Assembly: GCA_001600455.1 (NCBI GenBank)
Contig: BCKC01000001.1
Coordinates: 2,878,441-2,942,440, forward strand
Length of the DNA stretch: 64,000 nt
Origin: Endocalyx cinctus
Taxonomy: Eukaryota > Ascomycota > Sordariomycetes > Amphisphaeriales > Apiosporaceae
Direction of reading: 5' to 3'
The position numbers and the translations under genes are program-made. Each line of letters begins with the position of its first letter. The stretch's first letter is position 1. Below are positions 1-12,193 of the stretch, piece after piece. Below the pieces are notes generated by a model. It was given only the letters and a program-made list of their open reading frames with translations, was not told the origin of the DNA and searched no databases.

Positions 1-10
1 GCTAACATAC

Positions 11-1493
11 TGTTTCCACGACGATATTCCACGCCTCATCCCATTCTAGGCCCTCTACGTCCACGAAGATACGCTGAAGTTCAACGATGGCCAGGGTAGG
101 ATGAGTATCATTCAGTTGAATTGCCACTTTGTTAGAGAATTCAGACCAGGGACGCTTGGACTTCTTGAACCGCCGCACAATGTCGTATAGCGACGCGGCA
201 ACCCAGAAGTACTGCTGCTTTAGACGCAACTCCTTTCCACGGTCCAGGTTATCGTTCGGATAAAGTACAGCGCTGATGGTCTCGGCTCTCTGCTGGTCAG
301 CTACCGAACTTTCATAGTCGCCACTATTAAACTTTTGAAAGTCGAACTCGCCGCTGGCAGCTTTGCTGGACCAGAGTCGCATGTTGTTGGTTGAGGGGGT
401 ATCGTAACCGGGAATAGGCACGTCATAAGCAACTGCCGTGACAATCTCGCCTCCCTCCCAGTGCGCAATCGACTTTCCATTTTCGTCTTGAGATTTACGT
501 ACGTAGCCATAGAATTGGATCTATAGCTCAGGTCAGCAAAATGTGAGAGACGGATTCGTTTGAGATCGTGGCTGTGACTTACATCCACGGTAACATCATG
601 TCTTGGGAATTCCCAAGGGTTGAAATCAAGCCAATAGTCGGGCACTTCGACTTGGTACCCGTCAATAATCTCCTGCTTGAAAATACCATAGCGATACCTC
701 AGACCATAACCCCACGCGGGCAAGTTTAATGAAGCCATACTGTCGAGGAAGCATGCTGCGAGTCGACCGAGACCACCGTTACCCAACGCAGCATCATGCT
801 CTTGGCCAATAATGTCCTCCATGCGGAAGCCTAGCTCCTCAAGACCAGCTGCGCCCAAGTTAGTTCTTGTTTCGGAATTGGTTTACAGGATAAGTGGAGT
901 AACGTTGAGCGAGTAATCATACCTTTAGCTATGCCCTTGGCACCAATGTTGAGCATGGCATTGTCAAAAGCGCGGCCCATCAAGAATTCTAGACTGAGGT
1001 AATAAACACGCTTGCTGTCAGTGAACGTCTGACGTTGCTGTGTCTTGTTCCATTCCATAATTAGACGATCACGAACGGCTAAACTGGCAGCGGAGTAGGC
1101 GGCGGTCTCGTCGCAATTAAACATGCTACGAGCTAAGGTGGTTTCGACGTGTCGAACGACTTCCTTCTCGAACTCATCCTTGTCCTTGAAGCCAGCAAAC
1201 TGATGTTTGGTCCAGGCTTCCCGTTGCGGCTCGGGGATCGATGCTGCCATTGAATATAGTATGTTAGTAAAATGTCGTAAGCAGAATGTAAAATTGAAAT
1301 TGCCCGAGTTGGGATAATTTATGAACGTACCCTCAACACTCTTGATTTCACCGGCTCCAAACCCGGTGACGGTACGTTTGTGCTTCGGTCGAGTGATGCC
1401 AGCCGGGCCCACGGAACCAACGATGTCGATAATAGGAGCACCCATTGACGGTCGTCTCTCCCTAATTGGGAGGCGCTGTTCAGTGGAAGCCAT
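11..1493 (-). CDS. GPH1: Glycogen phosphorylase, N-terminal part (partial, runs off window start)
   Basis: Glycogen phosphorylase releases glucose-1-phosphate from glycogen in the cytosol using pyridoxal phosphate. The start ATG is at 1493. Exons fit 1331-1493, 923-1243, 582-848 and 11-531, with phases that agree; the next intron begins at base 10, so the rest of the gene is outside the window. About 424 residues are visible, roughly half of a usual 850-900 residue enzyme. Recognisable family blocks are [20 protein letters not shown], the glycine-rich [17 protein letters not shown] stretch and [15 protein letters not shown]. The PLP lysine and catalytic C-terminal domain are not in view. The first exon encodes a basic, Ser/Arg-rich leader of about 55 residues, the usual region of phospho-regulation in fungal enzymes. 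The identity is clear; the gene symbol is by homology to yeast. Confidence 0.93.
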
Positions 1494-4460
1494 ATTGGTT
1501 GGACTAGCTGAACGCGGGGAGGATATAATTTAGGCGATTGTTTCTCTCGAGAGCAGAAACCAGAGCGTTATCTAAGCCTAGATAAACTCCAATTAGCTAT
1601 GCTACCTAGGCCGTGTAATAGGAGGGATTTGAAAAACAAAAACGAAAATAAATAAATAAATACTGAAGGAATAAACCGAATATAAGAAGCATACGCTGAT
1701 CGGAATGATGAATGTGCCGAATTGGCGAGCTTCTCCTGAGCCTATGGTGTTAACGAAGGTATGGAGGGGGTGGGGTCGCCGGAAGCTTTAATAGCTTGAA
1801 AGGGATAGCTTGGAAAGCTTCAGCTTGTGATGTCTCGAACGACGATCGACCGATCACACCGTGGGGTGAGCTATGTTAAGACGATCTCGAGATATACAAA
1901 AATTCGTAAAACTTGATAGCTGTACAGATGAAAAATAAAAGGAGGGGAGGGAGGAAGACAAGTAAGAGTGAAAGCAAAGAATTATAAAAAAAGGGACGAC
2001 TATTTATTCTCGACAGAAAACCGCCCCCTCTCTCGGGAATGGACTAATTCATATCCTAACGTACCACAGATAATGAGGAGATGAGGAGAAACAGTAAATG
2101 GCTATAGTTCAAAATCCGATTTGTCTCTTAGGTTAAGGACCTGGTAAGGTGGGGGAGAACGGAAGGACGGATGAAGCACAATGATGACATCAAACTTAAG
2201 AATTATAGCAAATTGGCAAACCAGCAAGTCGAACAGATGCATATTTTGGATGGTAATCTGCAAGAACTGGGATGAAAAAAAAATGTTTCAATGGGTGTAT
2301 GTAGCCTGTGTATATGTAGAACCAAATATCGACGAACCCACCCGTGTTTCCAAGGTTAACAACATTACTGGTTAATTAATATACATTTATTTATCACGAT
2401 TATTTCACCTCTCTAATATCGATGATCACGATTTTAGATAGGTATTACACATATTTCATGGGTACCGTACCCAGACTCATATCTTGACGATACTAAAATT
2501 CGAGCAATTACTTCATATAATAAATAACACAGAGTGTAGTCGTTATCGTTATTGTTGCTGCTGCTGTTGCTGCCGCTGCCGCTGCTGCTGAAAGTTTTAT
2601 CTGGAGGAACTCGGGATGAATGCCTAGAAAAAGCAGCAAAGTGTGTTGGATAAGGAGGAAGATAATGCTGGGAAAGAAAGCGGGGAGAAACGTTGAAAAT
2701 GGCCTGAGCCATGCATAGCGCTATGTCATCTCATCCGATATACGAATTGTATGCTTTATTGTGGATTTTAAAACCGTGATATTTTTTTTTCAACATGTTT
2801 TAATCGGTCCAGATCATATGAAAGTGTCACGATAAGTAAGTACAAAGATGCACTTACCTGCAAAATGTAGAAGAAGGTGGGAAGGAAATTCAGACATATG
2901 CGATGTTTCACTATATCATTCGATCCGAAGGCTCGCGGTATAGGGATTAGGATACGACCAAAGAAACTGGAGAAAAAGAAGAAAAAATTCTATGCCAACC
3001 ACGAGGAGTTAAAAAAAAAAAAAGATACTGTTTATGCATGCGAAGCAAAAATGTCTGCATACTTTCTGCCCCCCACAACTTATTGAGCGAGTTCGTGCTG
3101 CAATTCCTGTACGAGGACGATGTCATAACGCTTCTGAGATGTCACCGCAGCTAAATTGAGTTAACCTTCGCCCTCCATTTTCGTCTCTCCAACACTGCCG
3201 GCAAGCAATGGCATATGCGAGATGGAGGAAAAGAGACAAAAGAACGGCCGGCTTGCATGTCAATATAACAACTATTACTACCAATGTCACTCACGAGGCA
3301 ATGGAATACGAAGTGGCCGATTGTCGGCTACCGTGCGCGAAAAAAAAAGTTATGTTTTCTTCCATCTTGCCTAATGATAAATGATATGCATAATAATAAA
3401 TAATAAAAGCTTATTATCGGATTTCTAAAAAGGGGGAGAGGGGAAGAGAAAATGAGGGGGATGAGGTGCATTTGTCACAAAAAAGATAAAAGAAAATAAG
3501 GATGTCACACGCGAACATTAATGTGCGTGCCGGTCAGCAATGATAATACATCGTGATGAACTTAATTATTGGAATTGATCTGCTCTGAGAGGGCTACCCT
3601 GCACGTTAAACTATCCAAGGAATCATGAGTACCGGCTTCTGAGGATCTCTAACCAAACCACCGGCAATGTCGAACCATACCATGCCCTGTATCCACCATA
3701 TCAAACTTGCCTGTCAAGTATCAAAATTGCCTAGATCACAAGACACCCGTGGTTTGTTCCCCCCGAATTCCTGCCACCTTTTGTCATTCATAACGACCAA
3801 ATCTTTTCATTCCTTGCACGCATCGAACAGCTAAGGAGCCTCAGTCTTGATGTATCGAAAGAATCCTAGGTATGTCTATGGTATCTATTATCGCATTGAA
3901 CCTGTTGCGTAGTCGTGCGGTAGATGTCGTCAAGTATAATACTTCCCCAACCTTCAGTCCGAGTTCAGTTATCCCATAGCTTTTCTTTGCCCCCAAAACC
4001 CATTTCTGGTGAGCGTATTCACCCGAGACGCCCTGCCACATATTAAATTTGACCACGAAAATAAGGCCGCCCAATTTCTTCGCTTTTGTTTTTTTTTTTG
4101 TTTCGTCAACACCGTCTAAGGACACCAACACCAATTCCCCTGACCCGACCCCGATCCTCACTGTGACGTTCGCAATAACTGCGACCGTGCAGATTATTAC
4201 GTATGCTTGTTAATAACCAATGCCCAAAAGACCGTTCGGCTCCAAAAACGCCTTGCCGGAGGGGGAAAAAAGAGGTGAAGGATTATAGCGCACCCGCCAA
4301 AACTCCCGACCGATGCTGTATAGATATAAAAGAGAGAGATATAAATAGGAGATAGAGGAAGAGAGGGAGAGATTGTATAATCGTGAAGAGGGAATAATGA
4401 AACCGAGTGACTGCAAATAATTCTTCACGTAAGGAATGAGATTCGTTGGAATCGTCGGGA
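1494..4460. other. Intergenic, upstream of glycogen phosphorylase; no gene seen
   Basis: About 3 kb between the start of the phosphorylase gene and the end of the G-alpha gene. It holds purine-rich tracts, short A/T runs and a GCT/GCC trinucleotide stretch near 2541-2590. Short open frames exist, but none has a convincing start, splice sites or recognisable protein. The first few hundred bases above 1493 should contain the phosphorylase promoter and leader. Confidence 0.6.
2541..2590. repeat. Imperfect GCT/GCC/GTT trinucleotide repeat
   Basis: A run of GTT, GCT and GCC triplets. In the minus frame it encodes a serine/asparagine run, which makes a spurious 92-codon open frame over 2434-2712. 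There is no other sign of coding there. Confidence 0.7.
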
Positions 4461-5838
4461 CTATAAGATACCGGAGTCCTTAAGGGCATTATTGAGAATT
4501 GTTTCTTTCACAGCTGCAAATACTAATCGAATATTGGACGTGTCCGTGGCTTGTGTTAAACTGCGGCTCTGGTCAGTTCCTGTCTGTTTCAAGCTTTGTA
4601 GATAGCAACGTACTGAGGGTAAAGATTCAGATGCGCGCGGTTGACCTGGTTAAATCGCCATAATAGATATTTCGCGGCTTTGTTGACGTCGTTTCCGCCA
4701 GAATAGTCTGGAAAATAATTCCCTAGCGGAGACCGAGGCAGTTTGACTTTGAAAATGTCAACCTTATTCAAGAACAGAATAATGCTAGTCCTCATAAACC
4801 ATCTCGAGTTGACAACCGAATCGAACAGTAGCAAGCTTTCCATCATGCGATTCTGTCTACTAGTTAGGCCGAATTCGACATCATTGACACCAGGATTGAA
4901 CATACCTGGCTACTTTCTTCAAGTAGGACTTGATCATATTCGCTCAAAGCCACACAAAATATAATCGAGGTTACGTTCTCGAAGCAATGAATCCACTTCT
5001 TACGTTCGCTCCGCTGCCCCCCAACGTCAAACATGCTAGTTCCGGGGTATTAGTTTTCAGATCATACCGAAATATCCCACTCGAGGCACTTACTGGATAC
5101 TTAAAGCACCCATCTGAAATCGGGTCTCGTAGATACCCGTTGTTTTCGTCCGGGCGCGTAGCACATCCATCTCATTCGGCAAGTAATCAGGATCGCATAT
5201 CCTCGATACCTCGTCAAAGAAGCTACAAAACCTGTCAGAGATGTTTGCCCAACCAGTCAAGTTTGTACTTACTATCCAGCTGAGTCCATCAAATAAAATT
5301 CTGTCGAGTGTTGCATTAATTTCTCGATACACGGGTCAGACCATAGAGCTTGTACCGCCGTGCCGACATTTGGCTCGACGTGTGCTGACGGTCCAGCCTC
5401 GACGGTATATTGTAGAAGATAGTCGCAATGATCTCGAAGTGATTCAGTGCTCGGGTCGATATCGAATTGGTCCATGGCTAGGATGATCGCTTTGGCGCAC
5501 TCGACGAGGTTCTTGAATACAGTCGCCCGGTAGTTGTAGAGCTCTTCCTCCGAGTAACCCCTCAAGTGTATAATTTTCATCTGTTTTACAATAGTAGACT
5601 TCCCGCTCTCCCCAGAGCCTACGACGAGGTTGCATTATGTATTAGTATTGCAAAAAAAGTAATGAACATGAAAATAATAACAATAATAACAATACTATTA
5701 CGGGATATGCTTACCAAGTAGTAATATCTTGCATTCTCGGCGTAATCGTTTCGAATCTTCGTCGAGTACACGATCGATGGCCTGGCTACGCTTCCTCTGC
5801 TCCTCCTCCTCCTTATTTGTGCTCATACAGGCCCCCAT
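4461..5838 (-). CDS. Heterotrimeric G-protein alpha subunit, fungal group III
   Basis: This is the GTP-binding alpha subunit that relays receptor signals, in fungi of this group usually to adenylate cyclase/cAMP. Six exons fit: 5715-5838, 5273-5618, 5094-5222, 4906-5035, 4614-4852 and 4461-4560. They give 355 residues, normal for the family. Visible motifs are the N-terminal MGAC acylation signal (myristoyl-Gly2, palmitoyl-Cys), the P-loop GSGESGKST (42-50), switch I RTKTTG with Arg181, DVGGQR with catalytic Gln207, NKVD, and TQAT near the C-terminus. The protein ends DSGIL without the pertussis-toxin cysteine, which with the MGACMS start points to the GPA-3/GanB/MagA-like group and not group I. 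All key residues are intact. The exon 2/3 junction needs the second AG (TGTAG); the nearer AG would create a stop. Confidence 0.95.
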
Positions 5839-7975
5839 GTTATAAGGATTGTCGGCGTGATTAGATCGTTTTGTATAGGTACAATAGAAAGCGCTGGCGC
5901 GGCTTAGGCGGCTGAATTATTAATGGTGCATATTTTTTTTCTCTTTTGCTTCTCAATTTCCTTTTTTTTTTCTTCTTCCTTTTCTCTCTCCTTATTTTAA
6001 TTTGACACCTGGTATTTCGTAGGGTTCAATCGAGGTTGCCAACAGGGTCGGGATAGTACAAGAGCTATTAGCGGTGAACAGTGCGGATCCCAAGGAGGAT
6101 TGTCGAATTATATACGATATATTTGATTGTGAAGCTATTCAATAAGACGAGGTCTGCAAGACGGCTGCAATTGTGGCGATTCGAGGTTCAATCTAATTTT
6201 TGCCTTTTTAAAAGAAAAATAGAATCGGTTTCTCTATTCGGATAATCTGCAGCAAAATCCGAAGGAGGTGGCTAAATAAGAGGTAAGTAAAATAGGGCCT
6301 GCGGAATGTAGTTGATCAGTACTACAGTATAATAAGGTCTGTGTTGTAAATGACGAAATAATGTATGAGAAAGTGGAAATAGAGAGGGAGAGATGCGCAT
6401 AGCTGACTGTCCAACCAACTAAGTTATCCTGTCCTCGGTCGGTGGATAGTACGATGGTAAGGCCGAGGCGGTGCAGCTTAAATTGGCTAACTAGCCCTGA
6501 AGCAGCTGAGGCCATCTTCTTAATAAATACTAGATAGGTAGTTTAGGGCGCTCAAACGTAGTATGTAAGCGTCAAGAGGGGGCGGAAATGGCATGTCTTT
6601 TCCGACGTGAAGCACTAACTTAATCTTTTTATTTGATCCAGTAGCTGTCCTAATTCAGATAGTTTGTGATTGACGAAGAGTCTTTGTGTTGTCGCTTGAT
6701 TTCACGTACTCTTTTCATCTCTCTTGAATATGTAAAAAGTTTGTGGGGCCATAAGATACTGGTGCTCTAATTTTATTAACGTAGAAATTAAGGGCACACA
6801 AAGCCGGGGTGCTCGGAGAGCGGAGGCGGCACCGGCAATCAATTGAACCAGGCACGCAGGGCTTTAAAATATATTAAGATGAGATCAGGGAGAATAAATT
6901 CCTGGACTCTCAAAGCTGGTATAATAATGCTAGGGGAATATCATTTTCATATGGAGATGGAAGTTATAGAGAGGTATCGTAACGAAGCGTAGTAAATGAG
7001 TACGATGGGTAACAGCAATAGCGGCCGAGTTGGTTGATTGGTCCAGCAGTTTATGTGATAATAGAAAGAGTAGCAAAATGTTTAGTAACTTACAAGATGT
7101 TCAGCAGTCTGTTTAAATATTCGCTTGTAACCGTACGCGTTTCTCTGAATGCGACGTATGCGGGTGAGAGAGGCTCGATATCTTCAATTTGTTTTTTGAA
7201 CGATGATCAGGTAGGAAGAGGTGAAAGAACAAAATATGATGTTATTTTAAGCGACAGGATGTTTCTTGCTAAAGGATAATAATACCGCGTTAGAGACTTC
7301 CTCCAGAATTTATGAATAGTGGTTTATATATAGACTTGGGGGAGATAAGTACATAGTATTAGGTTAGGTTAATTAACTTGAAATACATAACTAAGTACTT
7401 ACCAAAGTAAGCATATACTGCATCCATGGATAGTATGTCAACTCGGTCAATTTAGCACATTACTTACATTTAGCCACTCTGGTGATCACTTTGATACAAG
7501 TTGATGGGGACGTTTTGAACGGGAACGTGTAGTGTATACTATCTATATGTTTTGCTATAGAGGCGATGATAGGTAAGGAATACGGAGTACTAGGATACTT
7601 CAGTAATGTATCGAGTCGTAAGGTGGGCAGGTTGAAGTTGGCTGGCTAAACAGTGTATAATTATGTTGTACATGATTGACTGTATTATTTTGTATTCAAC
7701 AGGGCTGACATTCCTTGTATCCGGATTCTGTACACCTGTACATATACTATGGATGTAGTGTACATATCCATATCCATACCCATTACTCCGTATACGTACT
7801 ACTGTAAGATTAGGTAGTGTAGTATCATCTCTCCTGTCTTCTAACCGAGAGGCTGTAAACTTATTAGTTTGAATAGGTTATATTGGAAAGGATCAGGGTA
7901 GGTCGAAGTATCGTTGAATCATCTATCTAACCTTTGGCACATGGGGTTACCTATACATTCTACTTGGCATACAAC

Positions 7976-7999
7976 TTTTTTTTTTTTTTTTTTTTTTTT
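7976..7999. repeat. Poly(T) tract, 24 nt
   Basis: Uninterrupted run of 24 T in gene-free DNA. Confidence 0.9.
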
Positions 8000-8475
8000 C
8001 AATTTCTCATTCCATTTTGATTTTATCTACCCTGGCTTTAACTAATTAGATTCGATCTATACATTATGTCACATTTATTGAAACTATCCTTCCTATTTCC
8101 AATCCTATCTAAAGGAGATGAGCTGGAAGTATGAATCTGCCTTTCGCTAGGCATTGAGCGTGATCACGGAAACTTGGGCCAAAAAGGCAGCTGGAAGATC
8201 ACTACTGATACAGTGTCAGAGTGTTATATGCGTTGTATTAAGATGTATAGAAAGTGGAAGAATTAAGTTCCAGCCATCCTTACGCTATAATCATCAAGAT
8301 ATCTAACTATTTATGGAAATACCGATTACCGATCACTCTTTAAAAAGAAAGAAAAAGAAGAAGAAAACATCTACGTATGGATACATCCAAGTACATATAC
8401 CCGTGGACGCAGCAGGCTGGCAGACTCTGGTATGCCTACATAGACTGACTTTCAGGATAGGTAACTTTCGAAGCG

Positions 8476-8476
<1 letters not shown>

Positions 8477-8509
<33 letters not shown>

Positions 8510-8532
8510 ATAAATAAATAAATAAATAAATT
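8477..8532. repeat. T19-A12 inverted homopolymer followed by an AAAT tetranucleotide run
   Basis: Nineteen T are followed directly by twelve A (8477-8507), a perfect potential hairpin. An (AAAT)n microsatellite follows to about 8532. A second T19-A9 block occurs at 58159-58186. Confidence 0.85.
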
Positions 8533-11063
8533 ACCTATATAAACTAAAATATATGAATATTTTCTACATAAAACTAAACGATGATCATCTATCCGCTCCA
8601 CGTGAATCATGACTTTGGAACCATCTATCTTACACCACTCTATATGTACGTGTACTGTACTCCGTAGATTAACGACAACTTGAACACTAAAGTCAAGGAA
8701 AAGGAAAGGTCGGGCTCCGGGGCTCTGATCTATTTTGGGACGAACCAGGGATTATCATTTTGTCATCACAAACGTGCCTTTCGTGCAGCATTCAGTATCG
8801 TACACTATACTGAAATGAGTACCCAATGAGACCTTTCATTTCTGAAAATTTTATTATGCACCTCCGTGAAGAAGTCATTTACTTTTCATGACAAGTATGA
8901 TCATGAGTCTTAGTTAAGCCATTGCCTTCTCTTGTAGGTGTCGTGAAAGTTTCGCCCCCCGGTTTCCCACGTTTTTACTGATGGCCTAAATAGCCAAGCG
9001 CTAGTCTAAATCACTAGTGAAATTATCATTATGAGTTTAATCTTCAACCTTGGCTCGTTTACGTCGTCTACTTGTAGGCGTATCTGCTTACAGTACAACT
9101 AAGGGGGGGAGAATAACAAAAGAAAAAAAAAAGATTTATCATCTTGCAGCTTCACCGTCAAACCCAATAGATCAACTACTCATCATAAATCACACCTCAT
9201 CCTTGCGCCATGCTGACATTAGTGTACATGATCGCCAAAGCTGGCTCATCCACGTGGAAAACGGGCATTTGGAACCATACCCTACTCCCGTCTTGAGATA
9301 TTCCTTCAAATCCAAAGGTTATCCTCTTCAGCCGCGCGGCCTTCCTTGTGATGTATCCCAAGCATGCTACACTACACTAGAAGAGGATCTTCTTACTCTT
9401 ATTCATTAAGCTTTTTTCGCTACTAGTGTCAGTCGTTTTAATACCTCCTGTAATATGTACGTACTTTGTATGTATATATCTAGATAGTTGTAGCTCGGAA
9501 AACGAAAACGATACAGCTCATCCCATATGACGCTTCGTATCTGTGCATTTGCAGATCGATTTGACAGTTTCAACAGTCAACCGCGGAATTTGAACCCAAA
9601 TCATAAATTATGTACGACGTAGTCAGTTGCTCCAGTCTAGAAGGTGCAATGCGATGTACCGACACTTCACAGTTCTAGCCAAAATAAAAGCTATCCAGCT
9701 GATACCGGAAGATGAAGATGATAGGAGGATTATTATCTTTCGTCCTCTTTCCTCTCTTGCCACCATATTGATATTTCGATCTTATTACTCATAGAAAACC
9801 AATTGATCAAATGTGGTTCAAGTCTGAGTCAACACCCCCGTCTGACTTAAGCATTCTGGCGTTATCACGACGCTTGATCAAGCTCTGGAGCGAGCGTCAT
9901 CTACTTTTTAAACTCGCGTTGACCATGTATGCCAAGAAAGAGAAGGAGGAAAGAAAAAAAAAGATAAAGGAAAAGAGTGATTTATTATGGTTGTGATGGT
10001 CCAACCGTTTAAGTCAGTTTTCTCTTCTAGTCGGGGAAAGGGATGTCATTGAAGTTCCCGTAGAAATCTATCAACTGTATTAGTGACGAGATGCGTCATC
10101 GTGTATTGGCTAAGTACCGACGTTCATGCATAATCGGTCGCTAGCTTAACGATATCTACTTAAAGTATGGAAGGGGCCTGCTAGAATAGGAATCTGTCTC
10201 GGCAGAGAAATTGGCCACTGATTCAGATTGACCACCTACATACATATAGTTTATAAACTATTTGGCAGTATAAGTAGGTTACGGTATGTGCATTTACATT
10301 TACGTTTCACACTATACCGCTGCGTACATACATATTCAATTCCGTACCACCCTCTCTATTTTAGGCCTTAGAACCGATAATAATCCATCCACTTCTATAC
10401 TACGCTAACATCCCAAATACCTACGTACGGAGTATACAAGTGTGATATTAATACTTTTCTAGAAGGCAGCCACCGCATCACCCACGCCGCTTACCTCGTC
10501 AATGCCAAGAAATTCACGGTTCAAAGTATCAGGGCACCCCCTGGTAGAGAAGGGGACGACTGGAACCACACCAAATCAACGGTTGCACGTGAAAAAAAAA
10601 AAAGGGATATCGGCGACGCAGCCCTAAGGGGGGTCTCGGGGGCTACCGTAGACGAGATTTTCCACATGGACTTTTGAAGATTCCTACTACTGTTACTATA
10701 CTACTGTGCACTACACCTGCGTGCGATACACGTGTGCTCTCGTGGCGTTGGACTTAAAAGTAAGTTAGCGAGCGTACTGTAGCGTTCGTTCGACGAATCC
10801 CCCCAGTCCGAATGGTACTATTATACTCCTCGTTATGTATGGATACTAGAATACGTTACGTCGCCATTACCTTTTATGTTAGGCTCTTTTTTTTTTAAGA
10901 GCTCCACTGCAACTTTTTCTTGGAGGCAAATATTTGTCACAAGTAATACACTAAAGCCACGTAAAAACAAATTCATAATTATATTTATACTGGCCGAAAA
11001 AACGCTGTCTCGTTTTAATTTTCGGTCCGGAGTGGCGCCGTCTGTCTGTCCGGGTTACCTTGT

Positions 11064-11116
11064 TAACTAAGGTTACCGTCACCGTAACCGTCGCCGTCAC
11101 CGTCATCTTGACCGTT
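11064..11116. repeat. Imperfect 6-bp tandem repeat (ACCGTC-like)
   Basis: GTTACCGTCACCGTAACCGT and the following bases are about eight degenerate copies of a hexamer near ACCGTC. It lies in gene-free DNA and no coding role is apparent. Confidence 0.7.
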
Positions 11117-12193
11117 GATCACATACCTGAAGTTTACTAGTTAAAGCCATCGGTGGTATGGCTAGTGAATGCAGTTAACGGGACCGACCCCCGTCTTGTC
11201 AAAGAATTAAAACGCATGGATCAATACGAGAGACTCCCTTGTACTTGCAAAAAAAAAAAAAAAACCACTTACGATTCTAGTATACGCCACTTTTTAATCG
11301 TTTGTTTATCCACCCTTTCTTATCTACACCGACAATTTTCAGGGGTTGAGCCGTTGTTGAAAGAGGGTTCCTCCTGATCTCGAAAATATGCAGGAAACCA
11401 ACGATCGCGAAAAAGAACAGGTATCAGCTTTATCTAAGATTGTAACCTAACCCTGCTATTTAGAGTGGATGGACGGGGGGTGCTACTAACCTAGTATAGC
11501 CCACAAACATCCCAAGACCCCTGACGGGACGGGTTCATGACTTCGCGTTAGACTTTACTATGTACAAGTAGACTTACCATCCGAGATTGTCCAAGAGCCA
11601 AGATGATCTAAGCAAGATTTCAACGCTGGGATGACGATAAACTATACGTATGAGAAAATATATCTCGATTTCACTTCGATTTTATCTCAAAACCAAACTC
11701 CTAGGCTATCTAACTAACTCGCTCTTCATAAAGCTTTCTGGACTTTTGGTGTTGCGACTTGAAATGTGGGCAAACGAAAAAAAAGAAGGGGGTATATGTA
11801 GTTTTCCAAGCGTGAACCATTCCAAAGTAAAGAAGATAAAGGGGATAAAAGGGAAAAATAAAAAAAGAAAACAGTAAATACTTTGAAGTATTATTCAGAT
11901 ATCGCCCATTCCTATACCGTACCTGCCATTCCTTGCCGCTCCGTCCTGTATGTCTATTAACATTTATAACTATGTAAGCGAGGGAAAACAGAGATCGCAT
12001 GATAAACAAATATCCCATCCCTAAAGGGCTATGTCGTATAGACATATCCAAGATAGTATCCTAAAATTCTATCATCAAACCTAATATTTTTTTCTTATCT
12101 CAAACCCATGAGCCGTATAGGGTGAAAGAAAAAAGTGACGCGGAAGAACCGGAAAAAAAAGTTTTTAGCAAATGTAACATCTAACGTCAGACT

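Larger units (their letters stand above)
5839..12193. other. Long gene-poor intergenic region (6.3 kb)
   Basis: The largest gap in the window. The first several hundred bases are the upstream region of the G-alpha gene, with T/C-rich tracts around 5930-6000. The rest is AT-rich with homopolymers, an AAAT tetranucleotide run, palindromic TATCCATGGATA-like elements and four of the six TACGGAGTA copies in the window. Open frames are short, mostly lack ATG starts, and match no family that I recognise. No tRNA or rRNA gene was identified. Confidence 0.55.

Noticed and set aside
2434..2712. 92-codon minus frame with Ser/Asn run
   Set aside because: The composition comes from the trinucleotide repeat and nothing else suggests coding.
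9050..9409. 119-codon plus frame
   Set aside because: It starts at TTG, has no ATG before a useful length and no recognisable sequence.
9560..9650. tRNA-like T-arm on the minus strand (GGGTTCAAATTCC)
   Set aside because: The rest of a cloverleaf, the anticodon stem and the acceptor stem do not pair, so no tRNA is claimed.
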